DNA of 64,000 nucleotides from Bacteroides ndongoniae (GTDB lineage Bacteria; Bacteroidota; Bacteroidia; Bacteroidales; Bacteroidaceae), in the NCBI RefSeq assembly GCF_900108345.1, contig NZ_FNVV01000012.1, positions 124,001-188,000 of the forward strand, written 5' to 3'. Position numbers and translations under genes: made by a program. This document shows positions 44,462-52,338 of the stretch, piece by piece (the first letter of the stretch is position 1; the number at the start of each line of letters is the position of its first letter). The notes beneath the pieces were generated by a model. That model made no database searches, was not told the DNA's origin, and worked only from the letters and a program-made list of their open reading frames with translations.

Positions 44462-45097
44462 ATGTCCATGTCGTTAGACGAATACATCCTACAGCACATT
44501 GATGATGAAGGCGATTATCTTCGCGCTCTCTATCGGGATACGCATCTGAAACTGCTTTATCCGCGCATGGCATCGGGCCATCTGCAGGGCAGAATGCTGA
44601 AGATGTTTGTACGGATGATACGTCCCCGACAAGTACTGGAGATAGGAACATATAGCGGTTACTCCGCTCTTTGTATGGCCGAAGGCCTGCCCGAAGGAGG
44701 AATGCTTCATACCTTCGAAATCAACGACGAACAGGAGGACTTTACACGTCCCTGGCTGGAAGGATCGCCGTATGCTGACAAAATAAAATTCTATATAGGC
44801 GATGCGTTGAAGCTGGTACCTGAATTAGATATAACATTCGATCTGGCTTTTATCGATGGGGACAAGCGCAAATACATCGACTATTATGAAATGGTGCTTC
44901 CGCGCCTTTCCGACGGTGGTTACATCATAGCCGACAATACGTTGTGGGACGGACATGTACTCGAAGAGCATCCGCATGCTTCCGACTTGCAGACCATCCG
45001 CATCAAGGAGTTCAATGATTTGGTAGCAGCCGACAGCCGTGTAGAAAAGGTAATTCTCCCGTTGCGTGACGGGTTGACTATCATTCGGAAGAAGTAG
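44462..45097 (+). CDS. SAM-dependent O-methyltransferase (COMT-like)
   Basis: 211 residues. The SAM-binding motif VLEIGTYSGYSALCMAEGL is followed by HTFEINDEQ, then FDLAFIDGDKRKYIDYYEMVLPRL with the metal-binding Asp residues and IADNTLWDGHV. This is the class I family 3 O-methyltransferase pattern (catechol or caffeoyl-CoA type, divalent metal dependent). The natural substrate in Bacteroides is not known. Its 3' end overlaps the convergent permease gene by 17 nt. Confidence 0.92.
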   Translation: MSMSLDEYILQHIDDEGDYLRALYRDTHLKLLYPRMASGHLQGRMLKMFVRMIRPRQVLEIGTYSGYSALCMAEGLPEGGMLHTFEINDEQEDFTRPWLEGSPYADKIKFYIGDALKLVPELDITFDLAFIDGDKRKYIDYYEMVLPRLSDGGYIIADNTLWDGHVLEEHPHASDLQTIRIKEFNDLVAADSRVEKVILPLRDGLTIIRKK

Positions 45098-46325
45098 TCG
45101 ACAACAACCGACGGCTAAGATACTTCACCGGATACCATACCGACAGGAAACCAACCGCAATGACGGTAACGAAAACAAGCAATACATCCGTCAGATGTAC
45201 ACTAACTGGATAAGCATCGACTACAAAGCTACCGTTTCCTCCACCCAATGAAATGAGTCCGAACTTTTGTTGCAGAAAGCAAAGCAGCAATCCTAAAACA
45301 ATTCCTATACTTGCACCGAAGACAGATATCATTCGTCCTTCGAACAGGAATATGCGTGTTATCAACTGGTCACCGGCACCCAGATTGCGCAGTGTTTCCA
45401 CATCGTCACGCTTGTCCAGTATCAGCATCGACAGAGAACCGATGACATTGAAACAGGCAATGGCCAGAATAAAAGTCAGGAACAGATAGGATATGAATTT
45501 CTCGATTTCCATGATGCGGAAAACATCGGCCTGCTGCTCGTAACGGTTCTGCACTACAAACCGTTCGCCGAGTATCTCTTCCATTTTCTTTTCGACGGCA
45601 TCGATATTGCTGCCGGGCTTCAGCTTGATTTCGATGGCCGACACTTCGGTATCATAGTCAAACAGACGGCGGGCAAAGCCAAGCGATGTAAGTATGTAGC
45701 GTGCATCGTATTTCTGCTGGTTGACTATAAACACAGCTCCCGGCGAGAACAGATAGTCGCTGTTGAACGAGGCGGCAGGATTGGCCATGTTGACTCGTGC
45801 ATTCCGTTTGGGAGCATATACTTGCAACGGGTCTACAAACTGGATGCCGGTACCCAGTTCGGACATCAGTTCCACACCCAGAATGCCATAATCGACCACC
45901 GAATCGTTCAGTACGAATTTTCCGGTACCATACAACAGACTGTCAATAGCAGTCAGTTGCTCGAAGTTGTCTTCCACTCCCTTGATGACGGCCATTGTCT
46001 GCCGGTCCTTGTATTGCACCATGGCATTCTCTTCCAGTGTTTCGGTCCATACTTCTATTTCGGGCATAGCATGTATCTGTGCCACACGCGATTCATGCGG
46101 ATCGAACACTTTGCCTTCGCGGACGGTAATTTTCAGTTCCGGATCGAAAGCGGTGAAGAATCCCGCTACCATGTCCTGAAACCCATTGAAGACGGACAGG
46201 GTGCATACCAATGCCAAAGTGGCCAATGCCACTCCACATACCGACACAGCAGAAATGATGTTGATGGCATTGTGCTTCTTCTTCGAGAAGAGGTAGCGAC
46301 GGGCTATGTAGAAGGGCAGGTTCAC
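45081..46325 (-). CDS. LolC/LolE-like ABC transporter permease
   Basis: 414 residues with four transmembrane segments: one near the N-terminus (AINIISAVSVCGVALATLALVC), a long periplasmic MacB_PCD-like domain (about 45-265), and three more (FISYLFLTFILAIACFNVIGSL; FGASIGIVLGLLLCFL; VLLVFVTVIAVGFLSVWYP). The RRYLFSKKKHNAIN start is typical of lipoprotein-releasing permeases, which extract lipoproteins from the inner membrane with a separate ATPase. It overlaps rbfA by 4 nt and is probably co-transcribed with it. Confidence 0.9.
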   Translation of the reverse strand: MNLPFYIARRYLFSKKKHNAINIISAVSVCGVALATLALVCTLSVFNGFQDMVAGFFTAFDPELKITVREGKVFDPHESRVAQIHAMPEIEVWTETLEENAMVQYKDRQTMAVIKGVEDNFEQLTAIDSLLYGTGKFVLNDSVVDYGILGVELMSELGTGIQFVDPLQVYAPKRNARVNMANPAASFNSDYLFSPGAVFIVNQQKYDARYILTSLGFARRLFDYDTEVSAIEIKLKPGSNIDAVEKKMEEILGERFVVQNRYEQQADVFRIMEIEKFISYLFLTFILAIACFNVIGSLSMLILDKRDDVETLRNLGAGDQLITRIFLFEGRMISVFGASIGIVLGLLLCFLQQKFGLISLGGGNGSFVVDAYPVSVHLTDVLLVFVTVIAVGFLSVWYPVKYLSRRLLSTTSSE

Positions 46326-46657
46326 TGTTTCAGGAGTTCGTCTATTCTTTCCAGATAGTCCAATGAATCGTCAATGAAGAACTTCAGTTCCGGAATGATA
46401 CGTAGCTGGTGGCGCACACGTGTACCCAGTTCATAGCGGATGGACTTCATATTTGCATTGATGTTCTTGACTATTTCATCGGCCTTTTCCGAAGGAAATA
46501 CGCTGAGGTAGGCACGTGCCACGCTCATATCCGGGCTGATACGTACGGTGCTGACCGAAACCAGCGTACCGTGCATAGACTTGGTCTGCAACAGGAAGAT
46601 ATCACTCAGTTCCTTTTGCAGCAGTCGGGCTATTTTATTCTGACGAGTAGTTTCCAT
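46322..46657 (-). CDS. rbfA: 30S ribosome-binding factor RbfA
   Basis: 111 residues with the KH-like RbfA fold: RQNKIARLLQKELSDIFL, VSTVRISPDMSVARAYLSVFPSEK, and IRYELGTRVRHQLRIIPELKFFIDDSLDY near the end. It assists maturation of the 16S rRNA 5' end during cold adaptation and 30S assembly. It lies first in a two-gene unit with the permease gene. Confidence 0.96.
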   Translation of the reverse strand: METTRQNKIARLLQKELSDIFLLQTKSMHGTLVSVSTVRISPDMSVARAYLSVFPSEKADEIVKNINANMKSIRYELGTRVRHQLRIIPELKFFIDDSLDYLERIDELLKQ

Positions 46658-46700
46658 ATATGTATTCTTTACGATTGATTCTTTTTTGTAGATTAGAAAG

Positions 46701-46708
46701 CAAAGTTA
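46701..46708 (-). promoter_or_regulatory. -7 motif (TAACTTTG, minus strand) of rbfA
   Basis: Exact match, 44 nt upstream of the rbfA ATG. Confidence 0.65.
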
Positions 46709-46934
46709 CGGAATTTTCATGGAATAACCTTAAGATAAACTGCGGATTTCCTTAATATTGCTCTGATAGCAGCCGGCCTTCGTCGGGAAAGCAGGTTCAT
46801 GTTTGTAGTGACAGGCTGTGTGTTTCTTAATATAAGAAGGTGTAGAATCAGAAATTTCTCTTCATACGAATGTTGTTTCAGGACACAAGATTATTCAATT
46901 AGTCGATAAAACTCGCCAATTAGTAGATTCGATT
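46709..46934. other. Non-coding interval between rbfA and the DUF4890 gene
   Basis: The gap 46658-46987 holds two divergent promoters. Between them, a pair of direct repeats CAATTAGTCGA (46896-46906) and CAATTAGTAGA (46917-46927), 21 nt apart, lies just upstream of the -33 element and may be an operator. I see nothing else. Confidence 0.45.
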
Positions 46935-46964
46935 TTTGCAGTCTCGTTGAATCATTTACATTTG
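46935..46964 (+). promoter_or_regulatory. Promoter (TTTG-N18-TACATTTG)
   Basis: TTTG at 46935-46938 and exact TACATTTG at 46957-46964, 23 nt before the ATG at 46988. Confidence 0.75.
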
Positions 46965-46987
46965 CATCGGATTAAAACGAAAAGCTT

Positions 46988-47545
46988 ATGAAAAGATATG
47001 CTTCATTATGGTTACTGACTGTTTGCCTAACATGCGGTGCAGTTCAGTTACAGGCACAAGAGCCCGAACCGAGAGCAGAACAAAAAGAACTTCCGCGCGA
47101 AGTTCCCTCACCTGAAAAGGCTGCTCAACGGATTACAGATCAAATGCAGAAAGAACTGCAACTGACCGACAAACAATATAAGAAGGTGTATAAACTGAAC
47201 CTGAAGGAGCAGAAAAAAATCTTTTCGACCCGGCTGGCAGGAATGCGTCCGCCAATGGGAGCTATGCCCGATATGAACGGCGAACGTCCGCCAATGCCGA
47301 TGGGCGAAGGTGGAATGATGCCTGGTATGGGTGGTGGCCGTCCACCGATGGGCGGTCCGAGAATGCCTCACATGGCTAAAGATTCTGCTGAAGAATTGCA
47401 GAAAGCTGCTGCCAGCAAAGAAAAGAAACTGAAGAAAATTCTGACTGAAGAGCAGTTTGCCAAGTGGCAGAGAATGCGGGATGAACAGAAACCGCCTCGT
47501 AGACCGCACAACAATGCTGAGGCTCCTCAGAAAGATAAAATCTGA
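46988..47545 (+). CDS. DUF4890-like secreted protein with Met/Gly/Pro-rich middle
   Basis: 185 residues with a signal peptide ending near LQAQ. A helical segment (AAQRITDQMQKELQLTDKQYKKVYKLNLKEQKKIFS) is followed by a low-complexity Pro-Met-Gly region (about 78-128) and a second helix ending LTEEQFAKWQRMRDE. The helix pair resembles Spy/CpxP-like and DUF4890 periplasmic proteins. The Met-rich stretch could bind metal, but this is speculation. Direct repeats upstream suggest regulated expression. Confidence 0.78.
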   Translation: MKRYASLWLLTVCLTCGAVQLQAQEPEPRAEQKELPREVPSPEKAAQRITDQMQKELQLTDKQYKKVYKLNLKEQKKIFSTRLAGMRPPMGAMPDMNGERPPMPMGEGGMMPGMGGGRPPMGGPRMPHMAKDSAEELQKAAASKEKKLKKILTEEQFAKWQRMRDEQKPPRRPHNNAEAPQKDKI

Positions 47546-47619
47546 ATCTTGTAATCTATTTGAAACAAAAAGAAGAGACTCTCTCTAAATAGCGTTTTTT
47601 CATGTATTATTGACTTCGG

Positions 47620-47652
47620 CCGCCCTTACCTGTGAAGGTAGGGGCGGTTTTC
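47620..47652 (+). terminator. Terminator between the DUF4890 and yfhO genes
   Basis: CCGCCCTTACCT (47620-47631) pairs with AGGTAGGGGCGG (47636-47647) with one wobble and a 4-nt loop, followed by TTTTCT. Confidence 0.85.
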
Positions 47653-47665
47653 TGTCTATTATGAT

Positions 47666-50179
47666 TTAAGCTTCCTTTACGCACTTTCTACGTTCCATCC
47701 ATACGACGACGATCACTCCTATCAGCAGCAGGATGAAGGCTCCGTAGGCGATGCCTTCGGTCACGTGCAGGCTCTGCGGGTCGAAGCGCATCTCGATGGT
47801 GTGCTTGCCGGCGGGCACGTACAGGGTACGCAGGATGTAGTCGGCACGGCTCAGTTCGGCTTTCTGGCCGTCGATGGTCACCTGCCAGCCGTCGGGATAG
47901 TATATTTCGGAGAATACTGCGATGCCGTCGCCGCTGTTTTCGGTTTCGTACGTCAGGCGGTTGGGCGCGTAGCTAGTCAGGCGGATGGCGGACAGGCTGT
48001 CCTTATGGGCATCGGTCATGCCTTTCAGTGCGTCCTTGAAGCGTTTGTCCACAACGGCTGTTTCGGTGGGCAAAATGTCGTGCAAGGCATCTATTTCCTG
48101 ATTGGCATTGTCCACATACTGTACGTTGTTCACAAACCAGGCATTTCCGTAGGCAAAGGGGTTGCGCATGGGCATAGTTTCGCCTTTCTGTCCGGCGGGG
48201 AAGATGAAGTAACGGGTGTTCAGCATGTTCAGTACGCGGAATTTGCTTGGGTCGATGCTGTCTACCTCTCCGGCCGAAGTGGCAAACTCGCGGTAGGCGG
48301 CCTGCATTTCACCGCTGATGTGGTGGTCTATCATTTCCTGATAGCGGCGAAGCTTGGCAGCGTGGTATCCGCCCACGCTCTTGTGCCAGTAGGAGGTGTT
48401 GTTCTCGTTGAAGGTGTTCGAGGCGAGGTTCAGCACGCGGTAGTCGGCGTCCTTGTCCTGCAGGATCTGTTCGTCGGCCGGCGTCTTGCTGAAGCTCTCG
48501 GTGCGGATGGAGCGGGACACGAACTGTTCGTCGTTCAGGTAGCGCTTGTTGACGCTCCACATGTCCACCAGGCAGAGCACGGCGATGCCGGCCACGGTGA
48601 ACGACTGCCGCAGCTTGCCCGTGGTGTAGAGCATGAGCAGCAGCAGGCCGATGGCGATGATGAGGAAGCTGCGCAGGGCGTCGGCCTGTACCAGGGCGGC
48701 GCGCATCTCGCCCAGATTGGCCAGGATGCCGTTCAGCTCACTGGCCGGAATCATGCCTCCGTCGACGGCCTGTTGCAGCATCTGCGCCTCCTGGGCAGGC
48801 ACGTAGGAACCGCCCGACGAGGGTATGGCATACCACAGGGCCACGCCGGCCGTCAGCAGCAGGCTGATGCCCAGGGCCTTCAGGTTGGCGCGCAGCACGG
48901 TGGGCTCTTCCAGTATCTTCTTCAGGGCGAAGACGGCCAGCAGAGGAATGGTGAATTCGGCTATGACGAGGATGGACGACACGGCGCGGAACTTGTTGTA
49001 CATCGGTATGTAGTCGATGAAGAAGTCGGTCAGCGGCATGAAGTTCTTACCCCACGACAGCACGATGGAGAACAGGGTGGCTCCGATGAGCGCCCACTTC
49101 AGTGGGCCTTTCACGATGAAGCAACCCAACAGGAAGAGGAACAGCACGAAAGCGCCTACATAGACAGGACCCGACGTCATGGGCTGGTCGCCGAAGTACT
49201 GCGTCAGGCTGCCATAGAGGCCACTGTACATGGGGTTGGCTTTCGACATGGCTGTCTCACTCATCGACAGGGGTACCGAAGCGCCGCCTTTGAAGTTGGG
49301 GACAAGCAACGTCCACGTCTCACCGATGCCGTAGCTCCATTGCGTGATGTAGTCGCGGTCCAATCCGCTGCTGGTCTGCTTGGCGGCATCGCCCGTCTGC
49401 ACCAGCTCGCTCTTGCCGCGCATGGTTTCTTTACTATAAGTATAGGTATGATACAGGTTCGACAGGTTGGTGGCGACGCCTATCAGTGCGGCCACTACCA
49501 GCACGGCGCTTGCCTTGAAGAACTGGGGCAGGGTCTTTTCGCGCCACGCCTTCTCGAAGTAAGCGCCTACGATGAACAGGATGACGAACAGGAAGTAGTA
49601 GGACATCTGTACGTGGTTGGACGATACCTGCAGTGCCACAAAGATGGCAGCCAGGATGCCTCCGGCCAGCAACCGGCCCCGATAGGCCAGCACGATGCCC
49701 GCCAGCGTGGGCGGAATATAGGCCAACGTGACAAACTTCCAGATGTGCCCCGCCGAAATAAGAATGAAGAAATAGGACGAGAAAGCCCACATCACGCCCC
49801 CTAAGCCGGCCAGCCAGACGGGGATGCCGAAGGCTCGTAGCAGAATATAGAAGCCCAGCATCAGGATGAACGTCAGATAGACGTAGTTGGGCAGAAACAG
49901 CCGATAGACTTTCTGAATCCATTGCAGCGGCTGTGCCGAGTCGTAGGCAGGCGTTATCTGGTAGGTAGGCATACCGCCGAAGATGGAGTTGGTCCAGCGG
50001 GTGCGTTCGCCGGTCTGGTTATAATACTCGGTGGCTTCCTGGCTTGCGCCTACTCCGGCCACGGTGTCGTGTTGGAAAAGCACGCGGTCTTCTACGTCGG
50101 CCGGAAAGAAGTAGGCAAACGATATCAGGATGAAGGCCACGATGGCAATCACGTCGGGTAGAATTTTCTTCAGTGTCAT
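47666..50179 (-). CDS. YfhO-family membrane protein
   Basis: 837 residues, polytopic, with about a dozen hydrophobic helices over residues 10-560 and a C-terminal periplasmic beta domain (about 600-790) before a last transmembrane helix and basic tail. Motifs such as FFPADVEDRVLFQHDTVAG, SIFGGMPTYQI and SYAPNRLTYETENSGDGIAVFSEIYYPDGWQVTIDGQ are typical of YfhO proteins, relatives of membrane glycosyltransferases acting on cell-wall or lipid-linked substrates. The start at 50179 is used; the 39 upstream codons cross the TATCTTTG promoter. Confidence 0.92.
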   Translation of the reverse strand: MTLKKILPDVIAIVAFILISFAYFFPADVEDRVLFQHDTVAGVGASQEATEYYNQTGERTRWTNSIFGGMPTYQITPAYDSAQPLQWIQKVYRLFLPNYVYLTFILMLGFYILLRAFGIPVWLAGLGGVMWAFSSYFFILISAGHIWKFVTLAYIPPTLAGIVLAYRGRLLAGGILAAIFVALQVSSNHVQMSYYFLFVILFIVGAYFEKAWREKTLPQFFKASAVLVVAALIGVATNLSNLYHTYTYSKETMRGKSELVQTGDAAKQTSSGLDRDYITQWSYGIGETWTLLVPNFKGGASVPLSMSETAMSKANPMYSGLYGSLTQYFGDQPMTSGPVYVGAFVLFLFLLGCFIVKGPLKWALIGATLFSIVLSWGKNFMPLTDFFIDYIPMYNKFRAVSSILVIAEFTIPLLAVFALKKILEEPTVLRANLKALGISLLLTAGVALWYAIPSSGGSYVPAQEAQMLQQAVDGGMIPASELNGILANLGEMRAALVQADALRSFLIIAIGLLLLMLYTTGKLRQSFTVAGIAVLCLVDMWSVNKRYLNDEQFVSRSIRTESFSKTPADEQILQDKDADYRVLNLASNTFNENNTSYWHKSVGGYHAAKLRRYQEMIDHHISGEMQAAYREFATSAGEVDSIDPSKFRVLNMLNTRYFIFPAGQKGETMPMRNPFAYGNAWFVNNVQYVDNANQEIDALHDILPTETAVVDKRFKDALKGMTDAHKDSLSAIRLTSYAPNRLTYETENSGDGIAVFSEIYYPDGWQVTIDGQKAELSRADYILRTLYVPAGKHTIEMRFDPQSLHVTEGIAYGAFILLLIGVIVVVWMERRKCVKEA

Positions 50180-50206
50180 AATCTTCTTCTTGATTGATAA
50201 TCCGTG

Positions 50207-50214
50207 CAAAGATA
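50207..50214 (-). promoter_or_regulatory. -7 motif (TATCTTTG, minus strand) of yfhO
   Basis: Exact match, 28 nt upstream of the ATG at 50179; it supports the short start. Confidence 0.65.
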
Positions 50215-50269
50215 ACGCATCCCCTCGTATTTTCCACATATCGTGCCGACGTATTTCGCTGAAATGTCG

Positions 50270-50277
50270 TACTTTTG
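50270..50277 (+). promoter_or_regulatory. -7 motif (TACTTTTG) of the MTA/SAH nucleosidase gene
   Basis: Exact match, 103 nt upstream of the ATG at 50381. No clear -33. Confidence 0.55.
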
Positions 50278-50380
50278 CCGGAGCGATGAGCCACAAGCCG
50301 CGGGCGGCAAGCGATGAGCTGTGGGGCTGAGGCTTGGCTTATGCAAAGAATTGCTTACCCATAAAGACTGTATAGAAACA

Positions 50381-51100
50381 ATGAAAATAGGTATTATCAG
50401 CGCAATGGACAGCGAGCACCGCCAGCTGGCGGACCGTCTGTCGGAGAAGAAAGAGAGCGGCGAGGGCCGTTTCCGTTATGTAGAAGGCCTGCTGGGCCAG
50501 AACGACGTGGTACTGACGCAGTGCGGCATCGGCAAGGTGAACGCCGCTGTGGGGGCGGCCGAACTGATACGTCGCCATCGTCCCGACTGCATTGTCAGCA
50601 CCGGTGTGGCGGGAGGCATCGATACCCGCCTGCGGGTGGGCGACGTGGTGGCCAGCGACCGTCTGGTGTATCACGACGTCTATTGCGGCAACGACGGAAC
50701 CAGTTACGGACAGGTGCAGGGCATGCCCCTGTACTACGAAGCCAGCGCCCCGCTGCTGCAACACGCCCTGAACCTGAACGACGGCGCCGGACTGGAAAGC
50801 CGCATACACGGCGGACTTATCTGTACGGGCGACCGTTTTGTGGAAGCCGCCGCCGAACTGGCTGACATCAAGAGCCACTTCCCCGAAGGGCTGGCCGTTG
50901 ACATGGAGTCGGCCGCCATTGCACAGACGTGCTTCGTCTATGGTGTGCCTTTCCTTAGCTTCCGCATCATCAGCGACACGCCGGGCGCACACGACGACAA
51001 CTTCTCGCAGTACCGCGACTTCTGGGCCACGATGGCCGAGCGTTCGTTCCGCACCACCTGGGCTTTCCTGGAAGGACTTGGTGAGGTGAAACAGCTTTGA
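50381..51100 (+). CDS. mtnN: 5'-methylthioadenosine/S-adenosylhomocysteine nucleosidase
   Basis: 239 residues. The MTAN pattern is complete: MKIGIISAMDSEHRQLADRL, TQCGIGKVNAAVGAAELI, STGVAGGIDTRLRVGDVV, GLICTGDRFV, GLAVDMESAAIAQTCFVYGVPFLSFRIISDT with the catalytic Glu and Asp. It removes adenine from SAH and MTA and feeds S-ribosylhomocysteine to LuxS (34146-34631). The start at 50381 gives the family N-terminus; the frame begins earlier at 50321. The gene is GC-rich compared with the DNA that follows. Confidence 0.96.
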   Translation: MKIGIISAMDSEHRQLADRLSEKKESGEGRFRYVEGLLGQNDVVLTQCGIGKVNAAVGAAELIRRHRPDCIVSTGVAGGIDTRLRVGDVVASDRLVYHDVYCGNDGTSYGQVQGMPLYYEASAPLLQHALNLNDGAGLESRIHGGLICTGDRFVEAAAELADIKSHFPEGLAVDMESAAIAQTCFVYGVPFLSFRIISDTPGAHDDNFSQYRDFWATMAERSFRTTWAFLEGLGEVKQL

Positions 51101-51114
51101 TTTCCGCCTCCTTC

Positions 51115-51198
51115 GAGCCGTACAAGTGCGGCTCGCGAGAGACACTTGTGCCGTTCACGAGCCACACTTGCATGGCTCATGAACGACACTTGCGATCC
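51115..51198. repeat. 22-nt repeat array, CACTTG/GGCTCGCGAG type, second locus
   Basis: Blocks start at 51115, 51137, 51159 and 51181, the first three exactly 22 nt, with GAGCC edges and CACTTG or CAAGTG cores. It starts 14 nt after the mtnN stop codon. The same unit family is seen at 36412-36499. Confidence 0.78.
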
Positions 51199-51739
51199 AG
51201 AAAATGGTGCAAGCAATGATTGACAACCGTCCCCAAAAGGACTTTACGAAAAGGCAACTTTTTCCAGCGCCAAACGCCCCAATTCATTTTGACGACAACT
51301 AGCCCTTATACAACAATTCTTCGATACTTCCCTTACCCCATCATCTCCCTACCGACCAATACGTGAAACACAAAATCCACGCACAAACACGTTTCAACAA
51401 AAAGATTTAAGATTCACGTTTCACAGCAACTCGCTATTTATTAAGTACTTACTGTGAAACGTCACGGAGAAGAGTTATAGAGGATGAAGGTTCACACTAT
51501 CTAAAACGTGAAATATTAAGTTATGCAAGAAGCTATCTAAAAAAGAGAGAAAGAGCAAAATATTACCTCATTATATTTAACTAATAATACATACAATACA
51601 TATCACAAGAAATCAATTAAAGAATAATGTTTCGTTAGGAAAAATAGTTAAGATGAAACAGCTGCAGAATAGTAGCGCTAAATAATGTTAATAAAAGACT
51701 TAATCTTTCATGATTTTATACTAATAAAAAAAGAATCAT
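51199..51739. other. AT-rich gene-free stretch with clustered ACGTGAAA motifs
   Basis: No supported gene in about 540 nt. Five copies of ACGTGAAA or its inverse TTTCACGT (some with one change) occur at about 51361, 51388, 51415, 51452 and 51506. CACGTTTCACAG (51415-51426) and CTGTGAAACGTCAC (51452-51465) form a hairpin. GAAGGTTCACACTAT at 51486-51500 is the left half of an inverted pair whose partner lies at 52306-52320. Confidence 0.6.
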
Positions 51740-51747
51740 TACATTTG
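51740..51747 (+). promoter_or_regulatory. -7 motif (TACATTTG) of the structured RNA
   Basis: Exact TAnnTTTG match; a start site near 51751 would put the first helix right at the RNA 5' end. No clear -33 TTG. Confidence 0.6.
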
Positions 51748-51750
51748 CCA

Positions 51751-52176
51751 TGTTCTCATGTGAAATTCCTTTTGCTTTTGTTAAAATAGCAAAGGAATGA
51801 CCCCCACGCCGAAGCAACATATAGAGAAGCGAAAATCTATGTGATGCGGTATTGGGAGGGTCAATGAGAACAGACATATGAAGGCGTTTACTTGACGCTC
51901 TGTTCTTGACGTATCGAAATCTCGCAAATTACGGTATTGTAGTCTTGAACTTAGCAACGGTAGATGCCCCGGGTGTGATTATATCACGGCCCATGGTATA
52001 TCGTATAAGCATGTATTGCATCCTTTTGGCATGCAAGTGTGTTTATATATGATTGTACCGTGTGGCTAACGTATATTCATATCGGCGTGGGCTCTGACGT
52101 TGTCTGTTCGACTACAATAGGCAATGCGAGAGCCTCGATACGTGGAATGGACAACAGGACGATTCCACGCTTTTTT
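51751..52176 (+). ncRNA. Candidate large structured non-coding RNA (about 426 nt), family not recognised
   Basis: A promoter motif at 51740 and an intrinsic terminator at 52141-52176 frame a region without a credible ORF but with many complementary segments. 5' domain: 51751-51758 with 51865-51872; 51765-51776 with 51788-51798; 51799-51806 with 51853-51862; a local hairpin 51868-51874 with 51899-51905. 3' domain, nested in register: ACGTATCG (51909-51916) with CGATACGT (52136-52143); CTCGCA (51921-51926) with TGCGAG (52125-52130); TATTGTAGTC (51935-51944) with GACTACAATA (52110-52119); TTAGC and CGGTA (51951-51955, 51958-51962) with TACCG and GCTAA (52056-52060, 52065-52069). Inside lie hairpins 51975-51987 and 52016-52036. 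It is not tmRNA, RNase P or SRP RNA by their signature sequences. It lies 163 nt upstream of the tubulin-like operon. Confidence 0.75.
52141..52176 (+). terminator. Intrinsic terminator of the structured RNA
   Basis: CGTGGAAT (52141-52148) pairs perfectly with ATTCCACG (52162-52169), a 13-nt loop, then C and six Ts. Three bases of the left arm are shared with the long-range helix that ends at 52143. Confidence 0.88.
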
Positions 52177-52220
52177 ATGTCCGTATTTAACCTTTTTACG
52201 GTACTAAAAATGAATAAGAT

Positions 52221-52328
52221 ATGAACACACCTTGTAATGTGAATCCTGTAGAATTTGGATATTCGTCCAATATCAGCCACTACGCCAAAGCCCTTGTAAG
52301 AAAGAATAGTGTGAACCTTCTAAAATAG
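52221..52328 (+). CDS. Possible 35-residue small protein before the operon
   Basis: ATG at 52221, TAG at 52326-52328. The peptide begins MNTPCNVNPVEFGYSSN and ends RKNSVNLLK. It lies between the RNA terminator and the first operon gene, 10 nt upstream of that gene's ATG, a spacing that would allow translational coupling. Its last codons coincide with the right half of the inverted repeat (52306-52320). No family recognised, and coding status is unproven. Confidence 0.4.
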   Translation: MNTPCNVNPVEFGYSSNISHYAKALVRKNSVNLLK

Positions 52329-52338
52329 TTTCACAGCA

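Noticed and set aside
47765..49804. 679-codon plus-strand ORF opposite yfhO
   Set aside because: It is antisense to a well-conserved polytopic membrane protein and results from GC-rich codon use; its translation has a biased composition and no domain.
51751..52176. tmRNA, RNase P or SRP RNA as identity of the structured RNA
   Set aside because: The tRNA-like ends of tmRNA, the conserved GAGGAAAGTCC region of RNase P RNA and the SRP core were looked for and not seen.
52039..52224. 61-codon ORF inside the structured RNA region
   Set aside because: It runs through helices and the terminator of the proposed RNA, lacks a plausible translation start context and has no recognisable protein features.
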